A program made the position numbers and the translations under genes. 64,000 nt of DNA from Devosia riboflavina (GTDB taxonomy: Bacteria; Pseudomonadota; Alphaproteobacteria; Rhizobiales; Devosiaceae). Under the pieces are notes generated by a model. It worked only from the letters and a program-made list of their open reading frames with translations. It made no database searches and was not told where the DNA came from. Position 1 is the stretch's first letter. Each line of letters opens with the position of its first letter. This document shows, piece after piece, positions 8,965 through 17,933 of the stretch. The stretch covers positions 44,662 through 108,661 of the forward strand of contig NZ_JQGC01000019.1 in assembly GCF_000743575.1 (NCBI RefSeq). The letters run 5' to 3'.

Positions 8965-9964
8965 GGCACTGCTCGACGTTTCCGATCTGGTGATGAAGTT
9001 CGACTTGGGTCGGGTCAGGCCCGATGGCACGCCCATCGAGATTTCGGCGGTTGATGGTGTCAGCTTCCAGATCCGGCCGGGCGAAACGCTTGGCCTCGTG
9101 GGAGAATCTGGCTCGGGCAAGTCGACCACTGCCTCGCTGGTCCTCAGGATGCAGAAGCCGACCAGCGGAGCGGTTCGGCTAGACGGCACCGACATCAGCA
9201 CCATGGGCGACCGTCAGTTGCGCGATGTCAGGCGCAAGATGCAGGCCGTTTTCCAGAACCCCTATGCCTCGCTCAATCCGCGCATGCGGATTGGCGACCT
9301 CATTGCCGAACCTCTCAACGTCTTCGGTATCGGCACGAGAGCGGAGCGGGCCAAGGCCGCTGCCGACTTGCTGCACCGGGTCGGCCTCGCTCCCGATGCG
9401 CTGACGCGCTACCCGCACCAGATTTCTGGAGGGCAGCGGCAACGCGTCGCCATGGCGCGGGCGCTGGTGCTCAATCCCAGCCTGATCGTGCTGGATGAGC
9501 CTGTCTCTGCGCTCGACGTCTCGATCCAGGCGCAGATCACCAGGCTTCTCGCCGATCTCCAGGCCGAGCGCGGCCTTGCCTACCTCTTCATTGCCCACAA
9601 CTTGGCTGTCGTGGCTGGGCTCGCCCATCGCGTGGCAGTGATGTATCTCGGCCAAATCGTCGAAATTGGCGATACCGAGCAGATTTATCGGGCACCGGCC
9701 CATCCCTATACACAGGCTCTTCTTGATGCGACGCTGGACCCCGATCCTCGGGTCGAGCGCCAGCGCAAGCATCAAGCACTTCGGGGTGATATTCCGACAC
9801 CGGCCAATCCTCCGTCTGGCTGCCGCTTTCACACAAGATGCCCCATCGTGCAGGATATTTGCCGGCGTACCGCGCCGATACTGGCTGGTGGTCCTGACCG
9901 GGCCGTGAAATGCCATTTCCCGCTCGCGCCGGTCTCTGCCAATCCAACAAAAAAGGTGTCCTGA
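8957..9964 (+). CDS. Peptide-type ABC transporter ATP-binding protein (DppF-like)
   Basis: Second ATPase, 335 residues, expected to dimerise with the DppD-like subunit. It shows Walker A GESGSGKST, the signature ISGGQRQR and Walker B LIVLDEPVSALD. The C-terminal cysteine pattern (CRFHTRCPIVQDIC) again marks the oligopeptide importer family. The start at 8957 lies 8 bp inside the preceding gene. It completes an A-B-C-D-F import system embedded between the ring-opening-type hydrolase genes, so the importer probably supplies their substrate. Confidence 0.93.
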   Translation: MPEALLDVSDLVMKFDLGRVRPDGTPIEISAVDGVSFQIRPGETLGLVGESGSGKSTTASLVLRMQKPTSGAVRLDGTDISTMGDRQLRDVRRKMQAVFQNPYASLNPRMRIGDLIAEPLNVFGIGTRAERAKAAADLLHRVGLAPDALTRYPHQISGGQRQRVAMARALVLNPSLIVLDEPVSALDVSIQAQITRLLADLQAERGLAYLFIAHNLAVVAGLAHRVAVMYLGQIVEIGDTEQIYRAPAHPYTQALLDATLDPDPRVERQRKHQALRGDIPTPANPPSGCRFHTRCPIVQDICRRTAPILAGGPDRAVKCHFPLAPVSANPTKKVS

Positions 9965-9968
9965 ACTC

Positions 9969-11183
9969 ATGAACCGCACCACCATCGTCAACGCCCGCCC
10001 CTGGGGCGACGAAGCCGCCGATATCGAAATCATTGACGGCGTCATTGCCCAGGTCGTGCCACACCGGCCTGACGCGACTTGGCAGGGCGAAATCGTCGAT
10101 GGTCGCGGGCGGCTCGTGCTGCCGGCCTTCACCGATATTCATACCCATCTCGACTCAAGCCGGCTTGGCCTGCCGTTCCGTTCGCATAGCGGCGCTCCTG
10201 ACGTGTGGGGCATGGTGATGAACGATCGCGCCAACTGGCGCTCGGCCCCCGGCACCGCCGCGTCGCGGGCCATCCACACGCTGGAGCTGATGATCGCGCG
10301 GGGCACGACCAAGGTGCGCAGCTACGCTCAGATCGACGCCGATTGCCGGCTGGAACGGTTTGAGGCCGTGTTGGCCGCCCGCGAGGCGCATCGTGCGCGT
10401 TCCGAGGTCAAGATCATCGCCTTCCCGCAAACCGGGTTTTCGCGCGAGGAGGGGGTAATACCGCTTATCGAGGAAGCGCTTGCCTCGGGTGCCGACGTCA
10501 TGGGCGGAATCGATCCCTGCCAGCTCGAACGCAATCCGATCTACCATCTCGATGTCGTATTCGGGCTGGCTCGGAAGTATCAGGTCGAGGTGGATTTCCA
10601 CCTGCACGAACCGGGCGATCTATGCGTCTTCAGCGTCGATCTGATCCTTGAGCGCGTGCGCGCGCTGGGTATGCAGGGCAAGGTCAGCATCTCGCATGCC
10701 TATTCCCTTGGCGGCGTGTCCGAAGCCACCACGCGACGGTTGATCGAGAAGTTCGCAGAGCTCGACATTTCCATGTGTACCGTCGCCCCGTCCGTCAGCA
10801 CGGCTCTGCCAATTCGCGGCCTGGTCGAGGCGGGTGTTCGCGTTGGCCTGGGCGAAGACGGCATGCGGGATTATTGGAAGCCCTACGGCAATGCCGACAT
10901 GCTCGACCGCACCTGGCAACTGGCCTTCACCAATAATTTCTCGCACGATCAGGACATCGAAATGTGCCTGGGCGTCGCCACCATCGGCAGCGCGTCCATC
11001 ATGACGCCAAATCCGGTTTCGCGATTGGTTCGCGGCGGCCACCAGGGAGTCTTGGTCGGCAACCCGGCCGACCTGCTCCTCCTTGCCGGCGAGTCGCCGA
11101 CCTCCGCGGTCATGGACCGCCCCACGGACCGAACCGTCTTGCACCAGGGTCGTGTCGTCGCGGACCAATTGGAACTGGTCTGA
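9969..11183 (+). CDS. Cytosine deaminase-like amidohydrolase
   Basis: A 404-residue metal-dependent amidohydrolase of the TIM-barrel superfamily. Metal-ligand candidates follow the CodA pattern: HTHLD around residue 57, a histidine in DFHLHEPGD around 212, another in ISHAYSLGG around 240, and the Asp of LGEDGMRDYW around 298. Relatives deaminate cytosine or hydrolyse cyclic amides such as N-isopropylammelide. It begins 5 bp after the ATPase gene and closes the operon. With the PuuE-like and cysteine hydrolases it suggests stepwise opening and deamination of an imported N-heterocycle. The exact substrate is not inferable. Confidence 0.87.
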   Translation: MNRTTIVNARPWGDEAADIEIIDGVIAQVVPHRPDATWQGEIVDGRGRLVLPAFTDIHTHLDSSRLGLPFRSHSGAPDVWGMVMNDRANWRSAPGTAASRAIHTLELMIARGTTKVRSYAQIDADCRLERFEAVLAAREAHRARSEVKIIAFPQTGFSREEGVIPLIEEALASGADVMGGIDPCQLERNPIYHLDVVFGLARKYQVEVDFHLHEPGDLCVFSVDLILERVRALGMQGKVSISHAYSLGGVSEATTRRLIEKFAELDISMCTVAPSVSTALPIRGLVEAGVRVGLGEDGMRDYWKPYGNADMLDRTWQLAFTNNFSHDQDIEMCLGVATIGSASIMTPNPVSRLVRGGHQGVLVGNPADLLLLAGESPTSAVMDRPTDRTVLHQGRVVADQLELV

Positions 11184-11401
11184 TCGCCACGGGGGAATGG
11201 CCACTGTCCCTTGAGAACGTCGGGCGGAGCTATTATGCGCCGCCCCCATCTGTCTACTGTCACCCCGCTTCGGTCTTTACCGCAGGGGCCGGGCGTTTTC
11301 TCTGCAGCAAGCCTCATGGTGCCAAAAGATGCGCTTTCCCAGTTTCCGCACGCTCGCTCCATATCGTGCAATGTACCCTCCCAATCCCCATTGACGACCA
11401 A

Positions 11402-11471
11402 CCGGACAAGGAGTATCTCCGGCCTCAGGACACCTCGCCCTAACGCGAGGCGCATAGGCCTGGGAGGGCCG
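11402..11471 (+). ncRNA. serC leader RNA (serC-motif-like)
   Basis: Structured 5' leader just before serC. The stem CCTCGC/GCGAGG (11433-11438 with 11445-11450, loop CCTAAC) is nested in an outer helix CGGCC/GGCCG (11420-11424 with 11467-11471) extended by TC/GA and AGG/CCT pairs with bulges. The outer helix takes in the GGGAGG Shine-Dalgarno region. A competing hairpin CCGGA/TCCGG (11402-11406 with 11418-11422) would break the outer helix, so a two-state switch is possible. Alphaproteobacteria are known to carry the conserved 'serC' motif here (Rfam family recalled from memory). In the rest of the 11184-11477 gap I see no gene or clear promoter. Confidence 0.68.
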
Positions 11472-11477
11472 CTTGAG

Positions 11478-12659
11478 ATGGCTGATACGCCCCTGACCGC
11501 ACCGGCGGTAAAACCGGCTAACCCCAATTTTTCGTCGGGTCCTTGTGCCAAGCGTCCAGGCTGGACGGTTGAAGCGCTTGCTGGCGCCTTGACCGGTCGT
11601 TCGCACCGGGCTAAGATCGCCAAGGCGCGCATTCAGCAGGCGATCGACCTGACTCGCGAACTCCTCGAAGTTCCCGCCGATTATCGCATCGGCATCGTTC
11701 CTGCTTCCGATACCGGCGCCGTCGAAATGTTCCTCTGGAGCGCGCTGGGCGCTCGGGGCGTCGACATGCTGGCCTGGGAGTCGTTCGGCGCCGGTTGGGT
11801 GACCGACGTGCAGAAGCAGCTCAAGCTTCCTGACGTTCGCGTGCTCGAAGCGCCCTATGGCGAACTGCCTGACCTGACGCAGGTCGATTTCAACCGCGAT
11901 GTGGTTTTCACCTGGAACGGCACGACTTCGGGCGTGCGCGTGCCGAATGCGGACTGGATCCCGGCCAATCGCGAAGGCCTTACCATTTGCGATGCCACCT
12001 CGGCCGCCTTCGCGCAGAAGCTCGACTTTGCCAAGCTCGACGTCGTCACCTTCTCCTGGCAGAAGGCGCTGGGTGGTGAAGCCGCGCATGGCATTCTCAT
12101 CCTGTCGCCGCGCGCCGTTGAACGTCTCGAGACCTACAAGCCCGACCGTCCGCTACCTAAAATTTTCCGCATGACCAAGGGCGGCAAGCTGATCGAAGGC
12201 ATCTTCAAGGCCGAAACGATCAACACTGTTTCGATGATCTGCATTGAAGACGCGATCGACGCCATGCAGTGGGGCCTTCAGGTTGGCGGTTTGCAGGGTA
12301 TGCAGGCCCGCGCCGATGCCAATTTCAAGGTGCTGGCCGATTGGGTGGAAGAGACCTCTTGGGTCGACTTCCTCGCCAAGAAGGCCGACCAGCGTTCGAA
12401 CACCTCCGTATGTCTCTCGATCGTCGATCCGGAAATCATGGCGCTCGACGACGAAGGCCAGGCCGCGTTTGCCAAGGCTATCGTTGCCCGCCTCGATAAG
12501 CTCGGCGTCGGCTACGATTTCGGCTCCTACAAGGACGCTCCGGCAGGCCTGCGCATCTGGGCCGGTTCGACGGTGGAAGCTTCCGACCTTGCGGCCCTGA
12601 CCCCGTGGCTCGACTGGGCTTTTGCTCAGGAAAAGGCCGCCCTCAAGACTGCTGCCTGA
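11478..12659 (+). CDS. serC: Phosphoserine aminotransferase
   Basis: Second step of serine synthesis (3-phosphohydroxypyruvate to O-phosphoserine); PLP-dependent and cytosolic, also usable in pyridoxine synthesis. The 393-residue length and N-terminal [15 protein letters not shown] are those of the alphaproteobacterial SerC type. The PLP lysine candidate is Lys196 in [10 protein letters not shown]. The ATG at 11478 follows GGGAGG in the structured leader; the frame extends to 11211, but that region is non-coding leader. serA follows after 96 bp, forming a serC-serA unit. Confidence 0.96.
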   Translation: MADTPLTAPAVKPANPNFSSGPCAKRPGWTVEALAGALTGRSHRAKIAKARIQQAIDLTRELLEVPADYRIGIVPASDTGAVEMFLWSALGARGVDMLAWESFGAGWVTDVQKQLKLPDVRVLEAPYGELPDLTQVDFNRDVVFTWNGTTSGVRVPNADWIPANREGLTICDATSAAFAQKLDFAKLDVVTFSWQKALGGEAAHGILILSPRAVERLETYKPDRPLPKIFRMTKGGKLIEGIFKAETINTVSMICIEDAIDAMQWGLQVGGLQGMQARADANFKVLADWVEETSWVDFLAKKADQRSNTSVCLSIVDPEIMALDDEGQAAFAKAIVARLDKLGVGYDFGSYKDAPAGLRIWAGSTVEASDLAALTPWLDWAFAQEKAALKTAA

Positions 12660-12666
12660 ATTTTTG

Positions 12667-12686
12667 GCCCCGCCACGCGGCGGGGC
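12667..12686. other. GC-rich hairpin after serC
   Basis: A perfect 8-bp stem GCCCCGCC/GGCGGGGC with loop ACGC starts 7 bp after the serC stop. No T-run follows on the + strand; the T-run precedes it. A full rho-independent terminator for serC is therefore not supported. It could stabilise the serC end of a serC-serA transcript or attenuate serA. Confidence 0.55.
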
Positions 12687-12707
12687 ACTCCCACTCATTC
12701 TCGCGGC

Positions 12708-12738
12708 GTCGCAGGTTCAAATCCTGCTCCCGCAACCA
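12708..12738 (+). other. Initiator tRNA 3' fragment (T-arm and acceptor strand)
   Basis: A 31-nt stretch has a 5-bp T-stem GCAGG/CCTGC around the loop TTCAAAT, then TCCCGC-A-ACCA, that is, acceptor 3' strand, discriminator and an encoded CCA. From memory it differs at one base from the 3' end of alphaproteobacterial tRNA-fMet. No D-arm, anticodon arm or 5' acceptor strand can be found upstream, so this is not a complete tRNA gene. It lies between serC and serA, right before the serA Shine-Dalgarno. A relic attachment site or a gene-fragment duplication are the simplest readings. Confidence 0.7.
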
Positions 12739-12755
12739 ATATGCAGGAGGGCGCA

Positions 12756-14339
12756 ATGCCCAAGGTTCTCGTTTCGGATAAGCTCAGCCCGACCGCCGTC
12801 CAGATTTTCAAGGACAATGGCGTCGAGGTGGATTACCTGCCCGATCTCGGCAAGGACAAGGAAAAGTTCCTTGAAGCCATTGGCCAGTATGATGGCCTCG
12901 CCATCCGTTCGGCCAGCAAGGTGACCGAGAAGATCATCGCTGCTGCGACCAATCTCAAGGTCATCGGCCGCGCCGGCATCGGTGTCGACAATGTCGATAT
13001 TCCGGCCGCGACCAAGAAGGGCATCATCGTGATGAACACGCCCTTCGGCAATTCGATCACCACGGCCGAGCACGCCATCGCCATGATGTTCGCTCTGGCT
13101 CGCCAGCTGCCGGAAGCCGACGCTTCGACCCGCGCTTCGAAGTGGGAAAAGAACCGCTTCATGGGCGTCGAAGTCACCAACAAGGTGCTCGGCCTGATCG
13201 GCGCCGGCAATATCGGTTCGATCGTTGCCGACCGCGCCATCGGTCTGCGCATGAAGGTCATCGCCTTCGACCCCTTCCTGACCCCGGAGCGCGCCCAGAC
13301 GCTGGGCGTTGAGAAGGTCGAGCTCGATGATCTTCTCGCCCGCGCCGATTTTATCACGCTGCACACGCCGCTGATCGATGCGACCCGCAATATTCTCAAT
13401 GCGGAAAACCTCGCCAAGACCAAGAAGGGCGTGCGCATCATCAATTGCGCCCGTGGCGGTCTCATCGATGAAGAAGCGCTCTACAATGCGCTGAAGTCCG
13501 GCCATGTCGCCGGCGCAGCGCTTGATGTGTTCCTCGTTGAACCGGCCGAGAACAATCCGCTGTTCGATCTGCCCAACGTCATCTGCACGCCGCACCTTGG
13601 CGCTTCGACCACCGAAGCCCAGGAAAACGTCGCGCTGCAGGTTGCCGAGCAGATTTCGGCCTATCTCATGACCGGCGAAATCACCAATGCGCTCAACTTC
13701 CCGTCGATTTCGGCGGAAGAAGCCCCGATCATCACCCCCTGGGTGAAGCTTGCGGAAGCGCTCGGTTCCTTTGCCGGCCAGCTCACCGAAACCGGTATCA
13801 AGGGCATTCAGATCGAATTCGAAGGCACTCCGGCCGGGCTCAATATCCGTCCGATGGTCGCGGCCGCCATCAATGGCGTGCTGAAACCGTCGCTGGGTGA
13901 CATCAACATGGTTTCGGCCCCGCAGATCGCCAAGGATCGCGGCATTACCGTCGAAACCACGACCCGCGACCAGCAGGGCGCCTATGAAGGCTATATCCGC
14001 CTGACCGTGACTACCGAGCGCCAGACGCGCGGCGTCGCCGGCACGATCTTTGCCAATGGCAAGTCGCGCATCATCCAGGTCAAGGACATCAACATGGAAG
14101 CCGAACTGTCGCCGTCCATGCTTTATGTCACCAACGAGGACAAGCCGGGCCATATCGGTCGCCTCGGCACGCTGCTCGGTACACTCGGCATCAATATCGC
14201 CAATTTCAACCTCGGCCGTGCCGAAGTGGGTGGCGATGCCATCGCCCTGGTCTCCATCGATGGCACGCTGACCGACGAGCAGCTTGGCAAGATCGCCGCG
14301 CTTGAGGGCGTCAAGCAGGCGAAGGCCGTCCGTTTCTAA
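12756..14339 (+). CDS. serA: D-3-phosphoglycerate dehydrogenase
   Basis: First committed step of serine synthesis, NAD-dependent and cytosolic. The 527-residue protein has the long form: a substrate domain, a Rossmann domain with GAGNIGSIV around residue 148 and NCARGGLIDEEAL around 230, a catalytic histidine in CTPHLGAST around 280, an intervening domain, and a C-terminal ACT domain with LYVTNEDKPGHIGRLG for serine feedback. The start at 12756 is preceded by AGGAGGG; an ATG at 12741 would place that signal inside the gene. It is followed by a strong terminator. Confidence 0.97.
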   Translation: MPKVLVSDKLSPTAVQIFKDNGVEVDYLPDLGKDKEKFLEAIGQYDGLAIRSASKVTEKIIAAATNLKVIGRAGIGVDNVDIPAATKKGIIVMNTPFGNSITTAEHAIAMMFALARQLPEADASTRASKWEKNRFMGVEVTNKVLGLIGAGNIGSIVADRAIGLRMKVIAFDPFLTPERAQTLGVEKVELDDLLARADFITLHTPLIDATRNILNAENLAKTKKGVRIINCARGGLIDEEALYNALKSGHVAGAALDVFLVEPAENNPLFDLPNVICTPHLGASTTEAQENVALQVAEQISAYLMTGEITNALNFPSISAEEAPIITPWVKLAEALGSFAGQLTETGIKGIQIEFEGTPAGLNIRPMVAAAINGVLKPSLGDINMVSAPQIAKDRGITVETTTRDQQGAYEGYIRLTVTTERQTRGVAGTIFANGKSRIIQVKDINMEAELSPSMLYVTNEDKPGHIGRLGTLLGTLGINIANFNLGRAEVGGDAIALVSIDGTLTDEQLGKIAALEGVKQAKAVRF

Positions 14340-14360
14340 AAGTCGGAATTATTGACAATT

Positions 14361-14395
14361 GCCCCGCCGGTTCACGCCGGCGGGGCTTTCTTTTT
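14361..14395 (+). terminator. Rho-independent terminator of serA
   Basis: A 10-bp perfect stem GCCCCGCCGG/CCGGCGGGGC with loop TTCACG is followed by TTTCTTTTT, 22 bp after the serA stop. Confidence 0.93.
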
Positions 14396-14473
14396 GGTGG
14401 TAGGGCGCGCTAGTGTCGCGCCGTTCCCCTTGCGCCGCCGTGTCGGCGCCATCCCCAAATTTCCGAGGTTCTT

Positions 14474-15403
14474 ATGAAGACCTTCAAGGTGCCCCACACC
14501 GATCTCACCGTTTCGAGTGTCGTTCTGGGGCTCATGCGCATCGCCAAGATGAGCAATGCTGAAATCCAGTCCCTGTTCGGCGCGGCCGTCGATGCCGGCG
14601 TTACCGTGTTCGACCATGCTGATATCTATGGCGGCGAGCGTCACCGCTGCGAGGAACGGTTCGGCGAGGCCATCACGCTCTCTTCGGTCGAGCGCGAAAA
14701 GATCCTGATCCAGAGCAAGGTCGGCATCCGCAAGGGTTTCTTCGATTTTTCGTCCGAGCACATTTTGCAGACGGTCGATGAATCTCTCGCGGCGCTGCGT
14801 ACCGACTATCTCGATGTATTGCTGCTGCATCGTCCGGATACCCTCGTCGAGCCCGAAGACGTCGCCTCGGCTTTCGACAAGCTCGCCGCTTCGGGAAAAG
14901 TTCGCCATTTTGGCGTTTCCAACCACACGCCGGGCCAGATTGAGGTGCTGAAAACAGCGGTGACGCAGCCGCTGCTATTCAACCAGGTCCAGCTCAGCAT
15001 CACCCATGCCAATCTCTTTGCGCAGGGCGTTGCGGCCAATATGAACGGGCTCGACCAATCGATCAGCCGCGACAATGGCCTCCTCGATTATTCGCGCCTG
15101 AAAGGCATGATGCTGCAGGCCTGGTCGCCCTTCCAGAAGGGTTTTTTCGATGGCGTTTTCGTCGGCGACCGCGAGGAGTATGCCGAGCTCAACGATGCCC
15201 TGGATGAACTGGCGACCAAGTATGGCGTGACCCCCACGGGTATCGCCGTCGCCTGGATCACCCGCCATCCGGCCAATGTGCAGGTCGTCCTCGGCACCAC
15301 AAAGCCCTCGCGTGTCGAAGAGTGCGCTGCCGGCTCCTCCGTGCCGCTGACGCGCGAGGAATGGTACCGCCTGTTCCGTGCTGCGGGACATACGCTGCCG
15401 TAA
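14474..15403 (+). CDS. Aldo/keto reductase (YdhF-like)
   Basis: A 309-residue NADPH-dependent oxidoreductase of the aldo/keto reductase superfamily, closest in style to Escherichia coli YdhF. The active-site block DHADIYGG gives the catalytic Asp/Tyr around residues 50-55, LLLHRPD around 117 holds the conserved His, and HFGVSNHTPGQ around 145 binds the nicotinamide side. The gene stands alone between the serA terminator and a convergent transporter gene. Its physiological substrate is unknown. Confidence 0.9.
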   Translation: MKTFKVPHTDLTVSSVVLGLMRIAKMSNAEIQSLFGAAVDAGVTVFDHADIYGGERHRCEERFGEAITLSSVEREKILIQSKVGIRKGFFDFSSEHILQTVDESLAALRTDYLDVLLLHRPDTLVEPEDVASAFDKLAASGKVRHFGVSNHTPGQIEVLKTAVTQPLLFNQVQLSITHANLFAQGVAANMNGLDQSISRDNGLLDYSRLKGMMLQAWSPFQKGFFDGVFVGDREEYAELNDALDELATKYGVTPTGIAVAWITRHPANVQVVLGTTKPSRVEECAAGSSVPLTREEWYRLFRAAGHTLP

Positions 15404-15421
15404 ATCCAGTCGTCCCATCCT

Positions 15422-15448
15422 GAGGTGCTTTGCGCTGCAAAGCACCTC
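15422..15448. repeat. Short intergenic palindrome
   Basis: A 12-bp perfect stem GAGGTGCTTTGC/GCAAAGCACCTC with loop GCT lies between convergent genes. No T-run follows. The flanking CCCATCCTGAGGTG also occurs inside the repeat at 55264-55372, which suggests a dispersed repeat family that may also end transcription of both neighbours. Confidence 0.7.
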
Positions 15449-15467
15449 ACCATTAGGGCTGCTGGTG

Positions 15468-16415
15468 CTAGGCGGTGCGTCTGCGCGCCGCCCACTCCGC
15501 CAGGACAATGCCGAAGATGATGATTCCGGCCGCGAGGAAGTGATAACCCTCAAGGCTCTCCCCGAGGATCAGCACCGAACCAAGCGTACCGAAAACCGGA
15601 ATGAGATTATGGCTCGGCGCCGCGCGATTGGCGCCGACCAGTTCAACCCCGCGGGCATAGGCGATCTGGCTGAACATGGAGGGGAAGGTCGCGACATAGG
15701 CGATGACCAGCCATACCGTCGGCGAGGCATGGGCGAGGGTGCTGACAGAACCAAGCCCGCCGCCGAATAGAGCCAGCATGATCACCGCCGAACTCGCCGC
15801 ACCGAAGAAGGACACGGCCATGAAGCTGAACATGTGCACCTTAGGCCGAAAACGCAGCGCCAGCGTGTAGCCGGTATAGGCGAGGCAGGCGAGGATGACA
15901 AAGCCGTCGCCGAGATTGATGTCCATGCGCAGGAGGCGCGAGGGATCGCCATGGGTCGCGGTCAGGATCACGCCAAAGATCGCCAGCAGCACGCCAAAGA
16001 TCTGCAAGAGATTGGCGCGCACGCGGAAAAACAGAAAGTTTGCACCGAGAATCAGCATCGGCAGCGAGGCCTGTTCGATGGCCGAATTGACTGCTGTGGT
16101 CATGGTCAGGCCGACATAGAGCAAGACGTTGAAGAACGCATAGCCGACAATGCCGAAAGCCATCAGCACCGGCCAGGTGCGCTTCACTTCCGCCCAGTCG
16201 TTCCGCAAGTGCCTGTAGGAAAAGGGCAAAATAAACAGCGTCGCCAAAACGCAGCGGCAGGCAAGCAGCAGGAAGGGGCTGATTTCGCCCACGACCAGTT
16301 TGGCTGCAACCACATTGCCGCCCCAGAAAAGCGGCGCCAGAACCAGCAGGAGATAGGGCTGATCGAGAATTCCGGCGGAAATGCCGCGCTTTTCAGTGGT
16401 CTGCGGCTTTGTCAT
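15468..16415 (-). CDS. DMT superfamily (EamA) transporter
   Basis: A 315-residue integral membrane protein with about ten hydrophobic helices and two EamA repeats; the second carries PVFGTLGSVLILGESLEGYH near the C-terminus. Family members export amino acids or other metabolites. The ATG at 16415 begins MTKPQTTEKRG before the first helix. The reading frame runs open to 17459, but that part is antisense to purA. It is divergent from purA; the 180-bp gap between them holds a small hairpin CGTGCC/GGCACG at 16553-16571, 25 bp before purA, and no clear operator. Confidence 0.9.
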   Translation of the reverse strand: MTKPQTTEKRGISAGILDQPYLLLVLAPLFWGGNVVAAKLVVGEISPFLLLACRCVLATLFILPFSYRHLRNDWAEVKRTWPVLMAFGIVGYAFFNVLLYVGLTMTTAVNSAIEQASLPMLILGANFLFFRVRANLLQIFGVLLAIFGVILTATHGDPSRLLRMDINLGDGFVILACLAYTGYTLALRFRPKVHMFSFMAVSFFGAASSAVIMLALFGGGLGSVSTLAHASPTVWLVIAYVATFPSMFSQIAYARGVELVGANRAAPSHNLIPVFGTLGSVLILGESLEGYHFLAAGIIIFGIVLAEWAARRRTA

Positions 16416-16595
16416 TGCGGCTTCAGTGATGTAAGGACAGTCGGACTTATCAGTTATTCGGCTGCAATCAAACCCGCGAGGGGCGGTGGCCGAACGGACG
16501 GATGTCCGCAACCTGGGTAAGGGTGCTGCCAGCACAGCCGGCCCGATTTCATCGTGCCGGATTTTGGCACGCCTCAGTTTAAGGAAGACTGGACT

Positions 16596-17885
<1,290 letters not shown>

Positions 17886-17933
17886 TAAACTTTGCTAAAA
17901 GACGTCGCTGCAATTGTGAGTACCCAGTAGCCT

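Noticed and set aside
12661..12738. A complete tRNA-fMet gene
   Set aside because: Only the T-arm and 3' acceptor strand are present; no matching 5' acceptor strand, D-arm or CAT anticodon loop lies in the 50 bp upstream.
12717..14153. A 478-codon frame antisense to serA
   Set aside because: serA is unambiguous on the other strand; the antisense translation has no recognisable features.
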